From the NCBI GenBank assembly GCA_963742715.1, contig CAVUMR010000002.1:1860001-1924000 (forward strand): a DNA stretch of 64,000 bases, in the 5' to 3' direction. The position numbers and the translations under genes are program-made. How positions within the stretch are numbered: the stretch's first letter is position 1; the number at the start of each line of letters is the position of its first letter. This DNA is from CAVUMR01 sp963742715 (GTDB lineage: Bacteria; Actinomycetota; Actinomycetes; Mycobacteriales; Micromonosporaceae). Shown here piece after piece: positions 34,617 to 43,295 of this stretch. Below the pieces are notes generated by a model. The model searched no databases, was not told where the DNA came from, and was given only the letters and a program-made list of their open reading frames with translations.

Positions 34617-35778
34617 CCAGCGGCTCCGGGGCCCGGGACCGGCTGCCGACAGCCAGCACCGCGGGCAGCAGTACGGCACCGGCCAGCAGGAACGCCGCCG
34701 CCGGTCCGGCCGCGGCGGCCACCGACCCGCCCAGTACCGCGCCGGCCGCTCCCCCGGCGAGGAACGCGGTGGCCAGCCAACTGAACGCCTCGGCTCCCCG
34801 CCCGTACGGGGCGAGCCGGCCGATCGCCGCCTGCAGCGCCGCCATGGTCGGCGAGACCGCCATACCGCCGGCGCCGAGCAGCAGGCCGAGCATGAGCAGG
34901 CCGCCCGGTACCGCGAGTACCGCGAAACCGGCCGCGACCACCGCGAGCAGCACCGGCAGCCAGCGCTCGGACCGGCTGGCCCAGCCGCCCAGGACCAGCC
35001 CCCCGACCATCGAACCGGCACCCCAGACCGATACGAGCACCCCGGCCGCCTCGGCGGAACCGGCCCGCTGCGCCGCCGCGACCAGCGCCACCTCGACCAC
35101 CGCCAGCCCCGCCACCAGCGCGAGCCCGGCAACCAACGGCCGCCACAGCAGGAGGGCCAGGCGTACCGCTCCGCCGGGCTCGGGGACGGTCCGGCCGGCA
35201 TGGCGTACCGCCGGCGCGAACGCGAACGCGACACAGCCCAGTACCCCCAGGCCCGCCGCCCCGGCCAGCGCCAGCCGTGGGTTGCCGGCGGTGGCCAGCA
35301 CGGTCACCAGCGACGGGCCGGCGATGTACGACAACTCCTGCAGGGTGGCGTCCGCCCCGTACATGCCGGCCAGGTCGTCGCCGGAGAGCAGGTCCCGCCA
35401 CAGCGACCGGGCCACCGAGTTGATCGGCGGGAGCGCGGCTCCGGCCAGCAGGCACAGCGGCAGGAAGGCGACCGAGCGGACCGGTACCGAGAGCAGCAGC
35501 GCGGTGGCCAGCACGGTCGCGGCCGCGCAGCAGAGCATGACCGGACCGCGGCCGACCCGGTCGGCGGTACGACCGATCAGCGTCGCGGTCGTACCGCTGC
35601 CCACGGTCATCACCGCGGCCGCCAGCCCGGCCAGCGCGTACCCGCCCCCACCGCCGGTCACCAGCAGCACCAGGGCGAGTGTGAGCATCGCGTTGTGCAA
35701 CCGCGCCACCTGGGTGGCGAGGAACGGTGCCCGCACCGCACGCTGCGCCCACAGCCCGCGATAGCTCCGGAAACTCAT
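34600..35778 (-). CDS. MFS transporter (second of two tandem paralogues)
   Basis: 392-residue permease with about 12 membrane segments, paralogous over its whole length to the gene at 33185-34444 (same start MSFRSYRGLWAQRAVRAPF and shared internal blocks). Motif A-like loop LIGRTADRVGRGP. The two lie in the same orientation 155 bases apart, a tandem gene duplication. It is divergent from an ArsR/DUF5937 regulator 121 bases away. The C-terminus is part of a 24-nt tandem array. Confidence 0.87.
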   Translation of the reverse strand: MSFRSYRGLWAQRAVRAPFLATQVARLHNAMLTLALVLLVTGGGGGYALAGLAAAVMTVGSGTTATLIGRTADRVGRGPVMLCCAAATVLATALLLSVPVRSVAFLPLCLLAGAALPPINSVARSLWRDLLSGDDLAGMYGADATLQELSYIAGPSLVTVLATAGNPRLALAGAAGLGVLGCVAFAFAPAVRHAGRTVPEPGGAVRLALLLWRPLVAGLALVAGLAVVEVALVAAAQRAGSAEAAGVLVSVWGAGSMVGGLVLGGWASRSERWLPVLLAVVAAGFAVLAVPGGLLMLGLLLGAGGMAVSPTMAALQAAIGRLAPYGRGAEAFSWLATAFLAGGAAGAVLGGSVAAAAGPAAAFLLAGAVLLPAVLAVGSRSRAPEPLVDAVA

Positions 35779-35818
35779 GCCTGAAGGATGACCAGCCCGG
35801 GGTACCCTCCGCGAAGGA

Positions 35819-35834
35819 TTCGGCTATTTCCGAA
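35819..35834. promoter_or_regulatory. Inverted repeat in the MFS/arsR divergent promoter region
   Basis: TTCGG-CTATTT-CCGAA is a 5-bp inverted repeat with an AT-rich centre in the 121-nt gap between the divergent MFS and ArsR-type genes, a plausible operator for the regulator. Short, so only suggestive. Confidence 0.4.
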
Positions 35835-35899
35835 ACCTGGGCGGGCCCCGGCGCCGGCAGACGAGCCGGCGGTCGCCCGGGCAGCACCGGGGGGCGTGC

Positions 35900-36895
35900 G
35901 TGATCGAACTGCGGTTCGAGCCGGAGGATCTGGTCCGGCTGCGGTTCGCGCTGTCGCCGCTGTGGGAGACCAGGGCCGCCGTCGGCGCGCTGCACCGGCC
36001 GGACCGGCACGGACACCACCTGCCCTGGCTGCGTACGGTCGGCCGGACCGGACTGGACGTCTCGGCGGTACGCGCGCTGATGCCGCGGCACGGGTACACC
36101 CCCGACTTCCTCAGCCCGCCGCCGGACGGACCGCTCGCCGACATCGGCGACGAGCTGCGCCGGGTACGGGCGACCGCGCCCGAGCGGGTCGCCATCGAGC
36201 TCGGCTGGGTGGCCGAGGACGTGCCCGATCCGGCCCCGGTACACCGGCTGCTGGCCGACCCGGCCGGCGCCCGCGACCTGCTCGCCGACCAGTTGGAGGC
36301 GGCCTGGACGCGACTGGTCGAACCGTACTGGCCCCGGCTGCGGGACCTGCTCGACGCGGACATCGCCTACCGGGCCCGGCAGTTCGCGGCGGGCGGCACC
36401 GAGCAGGTACTGGCCGGACTGCACCGCCAGGTGAGCTGGGTACCGGGCAGCGGCGGCGGGAGCGTACGGGTGACCGGCAAGGTGCCGATGCGACGCGACC
36501 TCGGCGGCGACGGGTTGCTGCTGATGCCGAGCGCGTTCGGTGGGCCGGACGTACTGGTGATCCTGGACGCGCCGTGGCAGCCGACCCTGACCTATCCGGC
36601 CCGGGGCGTCGGCACGCTGTGGGAGCCGGCCCCGTCCGCGCCACCGGAGGCGCTGGCCCGACTGGTCGGACGTACCCGGGCGCGGCTGCTGCTCGCGGTC
36701 GCGGAACCGGCCACCACCACGGCGCTGGCCCGCCGGTTCGGACTGTCCGCCGGTACCGTCTCCGAGCACCTGACCGCGCTGCGGGCCGGCGGCCTGGTCA
36801 GCGCCCGCAGGCACGGCCGCTCGGTGCGGTACGAGCGCAGTTCCGCCGGCGACCTGCTCGTCTACGTACAGGCGGCCGGGGTCAGGCCCGGGTAA
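35900..36895 (+). CDS. ArsR/SmtB-type regulator with N-terminal DUF5937-like domain
   Basis: 331 residues. The first 230 or so (MIELRFEPEDLVRLRFALSP, VETRAAVGAL-like blocks) match the DUF5937 type found in actinomycete regulators. The C-terminal 80 residues form an ArsR winged helix: ATTTALARRFGLSAGTVSEH, then LTALRAGGLVSARRHGRSVRY. No metal-binding Cys motif is present, so it is probably not a metal sensor. GTG start with a G-rich ribosome site. Divergent from the MFS pair, which it probably controls. Confidence 0.82.
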   Translation: MIELRFEPEDLVRLRFALSPLWETRAAVGALHRPDRHGHHLPWLRTVGRTGLDVSAVRALMPRHGYTPDFLSPPPDGPLADIGDELRRVRATAPERVAIELGWVAEDVPDPAPVHRLLADPAGARDLLADQLEAAWTRLVEPYWPRLRDLLDADIAYRARQFAAGGTEQVLAGLHRQVSWVPGSGGGSVRVTGKVPMRRDLGGDGLLLMPSAFGGPDVLVILDAPWQPTLTYPARGVGTLWEPAPSAPPEALARLVGRTRARLLLAVAEPATTTALARRFGLSAGTVSEHLTALRAGGLVSARRHGRSVRYERSSAGDLLVYVQAAGVRPG

Positions 36896-36899
36896 GCCG

Positions 36900-38087
36900 T
36901 CACGCGCCGGCGATGAGCGCGCGGAGCCGGTCGTGCGGCAGCGCGTGCGCGGTGTTGCCGTCCCGGCCGGTCATCGTCTCGGCGGCCACCAGCGCGTTGA
37001 CGATCGCCTCCTCGGTCGCCTCGATCGTCGCGTAGAACATCGGATCGAGGTACGCGTCGGAGAGCATCGTCAGGTCCTGGGTCAGCCGCGCGCCGACCTC
37101 CGGAGCGTCCGGCCGGTTGCCGGTGGCGAACGCGATGACCAGGTCGCCGCTGCTGTTCTCGCCGGCCCCGCCGACCCGGCCGATGCCGAGCACCGCGCGT
37201 TGCGCGAGCCGGTCGCACTGGTGCGGCAGCAGGGGCGCGTCGGTACCGACCACGACGATGATCGAGCCGGCGCCCTGCGGCGGGTTGCCCGGCGCCGGTG
37301 GGTTCCCGGGCGGCGGCGGGTTCCCGGACTCAGGCGGGTTTCCGGGCGCAGGCGGGTTCCCGGGCGGCGGCGGCAGGACCGGCGGCGGGAGCGGCAGCGG
37401 CACCTCGGCGGCGTCCAGGTGCCGGCCGACCGGCACCCCGGCGACCGTCAACCGGTCCCGCCGCCCGTGGTTGGCCTGCACCAACACCCCGACGGTGTAC
37501 CGGAGATTGCCGATCGCGACGAGTCGCGACGCGGTACCGATGCCGCCCTTGAAGCCGTGACAGATCATTCCGGTCCCCGAGCCGACCCCGCCCTCGGCGA
37601 CCGGCCCGGACGTCGCGGCGGTCAGGGCGGTACGGACGTGCTCCTCCCGTACATGAAAGCCGTTGATGTCGTTGAGTACGCCGTCCCAGGTCTCCCCCAC
37701 CACCGGCAGGCTCCAGCAGGCCGCGCCATCCGGGCGCCGCTCCACGTCGAGCCGGACCAGCGCGTCGCGTACCACTCCGACGCTGTGCGTGTTGGTGAGC
37801 CCGATCGGGGTGGTGAGCAGCCCCGACTCGCGCACCCACTCCAGCCCGGTCAGCTCGCCGTTGCCGTTGAACCGGTGGCAGCCCGCGTACACCGGACGAG
37901 CGCCTACGTCCCGCGCCGGCAGCAGTACGGTGACACCGGTACGGACCGGACCCTCGCCCCGTACCAGCGGACCGGACCCGGCCACGAGCGTGCAGTGACC
38001 GACCTCGACCCCCGGTACGTCGGTGATCGCGTTGAACTGCCCCGGCGTGCCGGTGCCGATCTCGATGCCCAGGTCGCGAGCGCGCAC
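36900..38087 (-). CDS. P1 family (DmpA-like) self-cleaving peptidase
   Basis: 395-residue member of the DmpA/BapA aminopeptidase family, which cuts itself into two subunits and uses the freed N-terminal Ser as nucleophile. Landmarks: NAITDVPGVEVGHCTL near the N-terminus, TGMICHGFKGGIGTASR, and the self-cleavage region GAGSIIVVVGTDAPLLPHQ, followed by GGAGENSSGDLVIAFATGN. A Pro/Gly/Asn-rich array of GNPPAP-type hexads sits immediately before the cleavage site, at the C-terminus of the future first subunit. GAGGAG lies 4 bases before GTG 38087; the frame runs further upstream. Confidence 0.9.
   Translation of the reverse strand: MRARDLGIEIGTGTPGQFNAITDVPGVEVGHCTLVAGSGPLVRGEGPVRTGVTVLLPARDVGARPVYAGCHRFNGNGELTGLEWVRESGLLTTPIGLTNTHSVGVVRDALVRLDVERRPDGAACWSLPVVGETWDGVLNDINGFHVREEHVRTALTAATSGPVAEGGVGSGTGMICHGFKGGIGTASRLVAIGNLRYTVGVLVQANHGRRDRLTVAGVPVGRHLDAAEVPLPLPPPVLPPPPGNPPAPGNPPESGNPPPPGNPPAPGNPPQGAGSIIVVVGTDAPLLPHQCDRLAQRAVLGIGRVGGAGENSSGDLVIAFATGNRPDAPEVGARLTQDLTMLSDAYLDPMFYATIEATEEAIVNALVAAETMTGRDGNTAHALPHDRLRALIAGA
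37279..37368 (-). repeat. 5 x 18-nt tandem repeat next to the self-cleavage site of the DmpA-like peptidase
   Basis: Five 18-nt units (ggcgggttcccgggcgca-like on the plus strand), variably diverged, encode GNPPAP/GNPPES/GNPPPP hexads just upstream of the conserved cleavage serine. Confidence 0.9.
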
Positions 38088-38173
38088 GGGTCTCCTCTCC
38101 TGCGGGTCGATGCCGGCGTGACATCCTGCCGGACGCGGGTGCTCACCGGGCGGCCGACCGGGGAACGACAGGC

Positions 38174-38704
38174 TCAGCGGACCATCAACCAGACGTCCGC
38201 GGAGCCGGCGGTCCGGCGGAGGTGTACCTGCCAGCAGCCGGCTTTCGGAAACACCAGCCCGGTGCCCCATTCCTCGCCCGGCCGGTCATAGCTGGAGCTG
38301 CCGTGCTCCTCCGGCCCCCAGGTCAGCCGCGCGGCCGTACCGTCGGCCTGCCGGGCGGTGACCCGCATCGGGCCGCTGCCGGTCATCCGCCAGACGATCT
38401 TGGTCTCCTTGCCGGCGATGAGCGGGACCTCGGCGAAGATCAGCCCCCACAGCTCCGCGTCGTGGCCGGTGCCGTGTACCTCGTTGAACCGGCCGGACTC
38501 CTGGGGCGGGTAGCCGGCCACCGGCGACAGGTCATCGCAGCCGGATCCGGTGGCGGCCGTCGATGCCGCTGACGTGGGAGCCGCCGACGGCGCCGCCGTC
38601 CCGCCGTCACCACCGCTGGTGCAGCCGGCGGAGGCGAAAAACCCGGCCCCCACCCCGATCAGCCCCGCCCACCGATGCCACCCCCGCCTGTGTCCCCCGC
38701 CCAT
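38174..38704 (-). CDS. Putative lipoprotein of unknown function
   Basis: 176 residues. A basic start (MGGGHRRGWHRW), hydrophobic core AGLIGVGAGFF and lipobox ASAGC mark a lipoprotein signal; an Ala/Ser/Thr-rich linker leads to a mature domain of about 120 residues (HDAELWGLIFAEVPLIAGKE, then WRMTGSGPMRV, YDRPGEEWGTGLVFPKAGCW) with a beta-rich look. No family is recognised. ATG 38704 is preferred over one three codons upstream. Divergent from the DUF5701 gene. Confidence 0.68.
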   Translation of the reverse strand: MGGGHRRGWHRWAGLIGVGAGFFASAGCTSGGDGGTAAPSAAPTSAASTAATGSGCDDLSPVAGYPPQESGRFNEVHGTGHDAELWGLIFAEVPLIAGKETKIVWRMTGSGPMRVTARQADGTAARLTWGPEEHGSSSYDRPGEEWGTGLVFPKAGCWQVHLRRTAGSADVWLMVR

Positions 38705-38789
38705 GAAGACCATCCTGACCGAGGCGTACCCGCCGGTGAATCCCCCGTCCCGCCGCGTTGGGGTACTTTCCGCAGGTGAGGAGCGGCTG

Positions 38790-39485
38790 ATGACCTCGAT
38801 CGCAGGCGGATCCGGCACACCGACGCTGGCGGAGTACGAGCCCGGCGTCGAGTTCGACCGTCAGGTACTGCGCCTGATCGACCTGGGCTATCCGTCGCTC
38901 GCCGGCCTCGACCCCGGCGCGTTCGTCGACCTGGTCGCCCCGCTGCGGGCTGTCGCGGTCGGACGGGCCGGGTCACTGCCGGCCCCGTCCGCCGGTCAGG
39001 TGCCGTTCCTGCTGGTCGTCACCCGGGCGGTCGCGCCGATCGAGCGCACGATGCCGCTGACCGCACTGGCCGGAAAGAACAGACCAGGACTCATTGACCG
39101 GCTGTACGAGCCGGGAGCGCTCGAACGCTTCGTCGCCACCGAGGCGGCGCAGCCGCCGGACGAGCGGGCGTACCTGCTGCTCGACGTACACCGCGGCGAG
39201 GAGTTCTGCGGGGTGGTACCGGCCGACGCGATGGCCACCATCACCGACCGCGGCCGGACCCTGCTCACGATCGAGGAAGGCATCGCGCTGGTCACGCTCC
39301 ATCCGGAACTGCTGGCGAAGAACAAGTGCTTCTCGCTCGGCGGCTCCCGCAGCGGCGACAAGCGGGTGCCTGCCATCTGGATCAGCCAGAACGCACCGAA
39401 GCTCGGCTGGTGCTGGCAGGGCAACCCGCACACCTGGCTCGGCATGGCCTCGGCCGCCACCCGGCTCGCCGGTACCGGCAGCTGA
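38790..39485 (+). CDS. DUF5701 family protein
   Basis: 231-residue cytoplasmic protein of unknown function. Family landmarks as I recall them: RQVLRLIDLGYPSLAGL near the N-terminus, TIEEGIALVTLHPELLAKNK and the C-terminal VPAIWISQNAPKLGWCWQGN followed by PHTWLGMAS. GAGGAG lies 6 bases before ATG 38790. It is followed after 20 bases by an MFS transporter on the same strand. Confidence 0.78.
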   Translation: MTSIAGGSGTPTLAEYEPGVEFDRQVLRLIDLGYPSLAGLDPGAFVDLVAPLRAVAVGRAGSLPAPSAGQVPFLLVVTRAVAPIERTMPLTALAGKNRPGLIDRLYEPGALERFVATEAAQPPDERAYLLLDVHRGEEFCGVVPADAMATITDRGRTLLTIEEGIALVTLHPELLAKNKCFSLGGSRSGDKRVPAIWISQNAPKLGWCWQGNPHTWLGMASAATRLAGTGS

Positions 39486-39505
39486 GTCGTCGCCGGCAGA
39501 CCGAC

Positions 39506-40786
39506 ATGACTCCACGAACGACCGGATCGTCCGGCCCGGTACCGCCGCTGCTGACCCGTCCACTGGTCATGGTCTTCCTGGCCAGCGTCGGCGCGACGAT
39601 GAGCTTCTACCTGCTGTTGTCGGTGGTGCCGCTGTACGCGACCTCGGCCGGTACCGGGGGCGTCGGCGCTGGTCTGACCACCGGTGCGCTGATGGCGGCC
39701 ACGGTCGCGGCAGAGCTCGCCACCCCACGGCTGGTCGCCCGGTTCGGCTACCGGTGGGTGTTCGCCATCGGCCTGCTCCTGCTCGGCGCACCGGCTTTCG
39801 CGTTGACCGGCTCGGCCGACCTGGCCGTGATCGTGGCGGTCTGCCTGGTACGCGGCCTCGGGTTCGCGATCGCGGTGGTGGTGGGCAGCGCGCTGGTGGC
39901 GCTCCTGGTACCGCGTCAACGCCGCAGCGAAGGGCTCGGCCTGTACGGCGTCTCGGTCGGCGTGCCGTCGATCGTCGCACTGCCGCTGGGCGTCTGGCTG
40001 ATCGATCACGTCGGGTATCCGCCGGTGTTCATCGCGGCCGCGGTGTTCGCGCTGGTCGGTGTCGCGGCGGTGACCGACCTGCCCGGCCGCGGACCGATCG
40101 GTAGTCCGGCCGGCGAGCCGGCTGCCGTTCCGGATGGCGAGCCGGCGACGACGGCCGGCCGGCAGCCGGTGCCGGCCGCGCCGGTCGGGGTCTGGTCCGG
40201 GCTGCGGACCGCCGCGCTGGTACGCCCGTCGATCGCGTTCTGCACGGTCGCGATGGCGGCCGGCGCGGTGGTGACGTTCCTCCCCCTCGCGCTGACCGAC
40301 GCGTCCGGCAACCTCGCCGCGCTGGCGCTCCTCGCCCAGGCCGCCGCGGCCACGGCGACCCGCTGGTGGGCCGGCCGGCACGGCGACCGGCACGGTTCCG
40401 CCGGCCTGCTCATCCCGGCCATGCTCACCGCCGCGGCCGGCATGCTCGGCCTCCTCCTCATCGACAACCCGGCGGCGGTACTGGTCGGGATGGTGCTGTT
40501 CGGCGCCGGCTTCGGTGTCACCCAGAACGCCAGCCTGGCCCTGATGTTCGAGCGGGTGTCGAGATCCGGGTACGGCACCGTCAGCGCGATGTGGAACCTC
40601 GCCTACGACGCGGGGCTTGGCATCGGGGGCGCCGGATTCGGGGTGGTCGCCGCCCAGGCCGGCTATCCGCACTCGTTCGCGCTCACCGCCGCGGTGATCG
40701 TGGCGGCCTGCGGTCTGGCCTGGCGCGATCGCCACGTTTCCGCCACCACGGTCGGGGATGGCCGTACCGGGCACAAAATCAGGTGA
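39506..40786 (+). CDS. MFS transporter
   Basis: 426-residue permease with about 12 membrane segments, divided by a hydrophilic Pro/Ala/Gly-rich central loop (about 195-235). Blocks include LVMVFLASVGATMSFYLLLS, ATPRLVARFGYRWVF (motif A position), RGLGFAIAVVVGSALVALLV and GFGVTQNASLALMFERV. No strong ribosome site; translation may depend on the upstream DUF5701 gene. Substrate unknown. Confidence 0.85.
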   Translation: MTPRTTGSSGPVPPLLTRPLVMVFLASVGATMSFYLLLSVVPLYATSAGTGGVGAGLTTGALMAATVAAELATPRLVARFGYRWVFAIGLLLLGAPAFALTGSADLAVIVAVCLVRGLGFAIAVVVGSALVALLVPRQRRSEGLGLYGVSVGVPSIVALPLGVWLIDHVGYPPVFIAAAVFALVGVAAVTDLPGRGPIGSPAGEPAAVPDGEPATTAGRQPVPAAPVGVWSGLRTAALVRPSIAFCTVAMAAGAVVTFLPLALTDASGNLAALALLAQAAAATATRWWAGRHGDRHGSAGLLIPAMLTAAAGMLGLLLIDNPAAVLVGMVLFGAGFGVTQNASLALMFERVSRSGYGTVSAMWNLAYDAGLGIGGAGFGVVAAQAGYPHSFALTAAVIVAACGLAWRDRHVSATTVGDGRTGHKIR

Positions 40787-40811
40787 GCCGACCGCGCCGG
40801 AATGACACCGT

Positions 40812-41846
40812 GTGCCGGTGATCGACCAGAGCGCCGGCGACAGGTTGCGGGCGTCGGTGCGCGCCGACTTCGGCATCGAGCTCACCTCGATCGACCGGAC
40901 CGGGTACGGCGCCGACGTCGCGGCGGAGCTGTGGCGGGCGGCGGCCGCGGACGGCACCCGGTACGCGGTCAAGCTCAGTGGAGCCGGATCCTCGGCCGCC
41001 GTGGTCGTACCCTCGCACCTCGCCGAGCGGGGCGTGGCCGGAGTGGTCGCACCGGAGCGGACGCGGGACGGTCGGCTGTGGAGTGAGCAGGACGGCCGGC
41101 GGCTGACCGTGGTGCCGTGGGTGTCGGATCACCGTGCGCTGACCGACGGGATGACTGCCGCGCAGTGGCGGGCGTACGGTGCGCTGCTCGCCCGGGTACA
41201 CGCGACCGGACTGACCGGGCCGCTCGTCACGCTGCCGCGGGAGGAGCACACGCACGACCGGCTCGTCGCGCGGACCCGTACCCTCGACCGCCGGTTGCGT
41301 GCCCTCCTCGACGAGGGCGCCGACGAGGATCGGGGCACTGACGAGCTGGCGCGGACCATGGCCCGGGAGTGGTACGCCGCCGCGGAGCTCATCGACGCGC
41401 TGCTCGCGCGTGCCGACGCGCTCGGCCGGGTGCTGCGCGACCGCCCGGCGTCCACGGTGCTCTGCCACGCGGACGCGCACCTCGGCAACCTGCTGCTCGG
41501 GCCGGGCGACCAGCTGTGGCTGATCGACTGGGACGACGCGGTCCTCGCCGCGCCCGAACGGGACCTCATCTTCGCCATCGGCGGCGTGATCGACGCCCGG
41601 CCGGTGACCGCCGAGCAGGAGTCGTGGTTCTTCGACGGCTACGGGCCGGTGCGGGTCGACGCCGACAGGCTGGCCTACTACCGGCTCGTCCGGACGCTGG
41701 ACGACCTCGTCTACTCGACCGTCCAGGTGATCGAGGTGAGCCAGTTCAGCGAGGCGCACCGGGCCGACGAGCTGTCCCTCCTGCGAGCGATGCTGTCCTC
41801 GACCGGCCTGGTGCGGCGGGCGCTCGCCTCGGTGCCGACGCGATAG
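40812..41846 (+). CDS. Aminoglycoside phosphotransferase (APH)-fold kinase
   Basis: 344 residues of the APH/choline-kinase superfamily. The catalytic loop VLCHADAHLGNLLLG carries the Asp base and the metal-binding Asn; LWLIDWDDAVLAAPERDLIF supplies the second metal Asp. The N-lobe has YAVKLSGAG with the ATP-binding Lys. Many such proteins phosphorylate small metabolites rather than antibiotics, so resistance is not implied. Starts at GTG 40812 (GTG 40818 alternative), 25 bases after the MFS gene; convergent with and nearly touching the DinB gene. Confidence 0.85.
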   Translation: MPVIDQSAGDRLRASVRADFGIELTSIDRTGYGADVAAELWRAAAADGTRYAVKLSGAGSSAAVVVPSHLAERGVAGVVAPERTRDGRLWSEQDGRRLTVVPWVSDHRALTDGMTAAQWRAYGALLARVHATGLTGPLVTLPREEHTHDRLVARTRTLDRRLRALLDEGADEDRGTDELARTMAREWYAAAELIDALLARADALGRVLRDRPASTVLCHADAHLGNLLLGPGDQLWLIDWDDAVLAAPERDLIFAIGGVIDARPVTAEQESWFFDGYGPVRVDADRLAYYRLVRTLDDLVYSTVQVIEVSQFSEAHRADELSLLRAMLSSTGLVRRALASVPTR

Positions 41847-41847
41847 C

Positions 41848-42357
41848 TCACTCGCCCACCCGACCGTCGATCAGTTCCCGCGCGATGTCGAGTTGGCCGG
41901 CGTGGCGGGCGTACTCCTGCAGCACGTGAAAGAGGATCGCGGCGAGCGACGGCGGCTCGGAGTCCAGCGGGAAGCGGCCGCCGGGAGTGGCCGGAGTGGA
42001 CAGTTCGGCCGACTCGACGATGCCGCGGGTACGGACCCCGCCATCCCGGAGCGCGGCGAGAAGCTCGTCGAGCGACTCGTCCGGCCCGACGTACCACCGG
42101 TCGTCGCGGTTGTCCCCCCACGCCTCGGTGACCTGCTCGCCGAGGAAACCCCAGACAAACCACCGGCGTTCCATGTACGCCAGGTGCTTGACCAGCTCGA
42201 TCGGTGCCCAGCCGGACGGCAGTCGGGTTTCGCGCAACTCCGCGTCGCGCAGGCCGGCGAGCTTGCTCGCGATGGTGTCGCGATAGAAGTCGAGGTACGT
42301 CAGGAACAGCGCCTTCACGTCGTACGACGGTCCGGGCTCGGGAAACGCGACGGTCAT
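41848..42357 (-). CDS. DinB/DUF664 family protein
   Basis: 169-residue four-helix-bundle protein of the DinB superfamily, which includes thiol-dependent enzymes. Characteristic parts are FYRDTIASKLAGLRDAELRE, SGWAPIELVKHLAYMERRWF (first His of the metal triad) and the late ILFHVLQEYARHAGQLDIAR (second and third His). ATG 42357 gives the canonical N-terminus; the longer open frame upstream is a shadow. Ends one base from the stop of the APH-like gene. Confidence 0.88.
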   Translation of the reverse strand: MTVAFPEPGPSYDVKALFLTYLDFYRDTIASKLAGLRDAELRETRLPSGWAPIELVKHLAYMERRWFVWGFLGEQVTEAWGDNRDDRWYVGPDESLDELLAALRDGGVRTRGIVESAELSTPATPGGRFPLDSEPPSLAAILFHVLQEYARHAGQLDIARELIDGRVGE

Positions 42358-42480
42358 GACCCGAGTATGTCGGCGGCAGTCCCGCCGTTCCGGTCGGTTC
42401 CGTCGTACGCCCACGTCAGGATGGGCCCCGAGTTGACGGCTCGCCCGATCCACCGGATCGGCGCGACGGAGGGGTGACTG

Positions 42481-43188
42481 ATGATCGGAAAGTTGCACAC
42501 GGTCGTGCTCGATGCGCCCGACATCGTTGGACTTGCCCGGTTCTACACCGAGCTGGCCGGCTGGACGCAGACGTACCGCGACGACGACTGGATCACGCTG
42601 ACCACGCCGGACGGCTGGCGGATCGGCTTCCAGCACGCCCCGGACCACACGCCGCCGCGGTGGCCGGATGCCGAGCATCCGCAGCAGGCGCACCTCGACC
42701 TGCGGGTGCCGGCGATCGACCCGGCCGCCGACCGGGCGGTCGAACTCGGCGCGACGATGCTCAAGAAGAACGAGGCGTGGCACACGCTGGCCGACCCGGC
42801 CGGGCATCCGTTCGACCTGTGCCTGAACCCGGACGACCCGAACACCACGCTGATGGGAGTCATGCTCGACTGCCCGGACGCGAAGGTGCTCAGCCACTTC
42901 TACTCGGAGCTGCTCGGCAAGCCGATCACGTACGAGGCCGACGGCATGGCGATGGTCGGCAACGAGGGCGAGCATCCGGTGCTGTTCCAGCAGGTGGAGG
43001 GGTACACCCCGCCGCAGTGGCCGGACCCGGCCCATCCGCAGCAGTTCCACCTGGACGTGCTCGTGGACGGCTTCGACACCGAGAAGGCGGTGTTCGCGAT
43101 CGGCGCCACCCGGCTGCCCGGTGAGGGCGACAACTTCCGGGTGTACGCGGACCCGGCCGGCAAGCCGTTCTGCCTGGTGCTCGACTGA
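42481..43188 (+). CDS. VOC (glyoxalase/bleomycin-resistance) family protein, two domains
   Basis: 235 residues with two VOC modules, about 1-118 and 122-235. Both contain the sequence pattern F-x-HAPDHTPPRWPDAEHPQQ / VEGYTPPQWPDPAHPQQ followed by a conserved metal-ligand-like strand HLDLRV / HLDVLV, and an end block DPAGHPFDLCL / DPAGKPFCLVL. This points to internal duplication. Substrate unknown. A diverged 17-nt tandem array follows immediately after its stop. Confidence 0.87.
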   Translation: MIGKLHTVVLDAPDIVGLARFYTELAGWTQTYRDDDWITLTTPDGWRIGFQHAPDHTPPRWPDAEHPQQAHLDLRVPAIDPAADRAVELGATMLKKNEAWHTLADPAGHPFDLCLNPDDPNTTLMGVMLDCPDAKVLSHFYSELLGKPITYEADGMAMVGNEGEHPVLFQQVEGYTPPQWPDPAHPQQFHLDVLVDGFDTEKAVFAIGATRLPGEGDNFRVYADPAGKPFCLVLD

Positions 43189-43253
43189 CCCTCGCGCCTC
43201 TGGCGCCCTCGCGCCCCTGGCGCCCTCACGTCCGAGCGCCCTCGCGCCTCGCG
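43189..43253. repeat. 17-nt diverged tandem repeat directly after the VOC stop
   Basis: ccctcgcgcctctggcg and ccctcgcgcccctggcg lie head to tail at 43189-43222, followed by two shorter diverged copies. The first base follows the TGA stop directly. Confidence 0.8.
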
Positions 43254-43257
43254 CTCT

Positions 43258-43287
43258 GGTGCCCGGCTGGATTCGCAGCCGGGCACC
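43258..43287. terminator. Hairpin between the VOC gene and the DUF4242 gene
   Basis: GGTGCCCGGCTG (43258-43269) pairs perfectly with CAGCCGGGCACC (43276-43287) around a 6-base loop, between convergent genes with stops at 43188 and 43296. A bidirectional terminator is likely. Confidence 0.8.
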
Positions 43288-43295
43288 GGCTGAGG

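Noticed and set aside
34445..36814. Upstream continuation of the first MFS frame to 1209 codons
   Set aside because: The start at 34444 aligns exactly with the N-terminus of the neighbouring paralogue; upstream codons are shadows of the second MFS and ArsR genes.
40812..41846. Aminoglycoside resistance gene
   Set aside because: Only the APH superfamily fold is supported; nothing in sequence or context identifies an antibiotic substrate.
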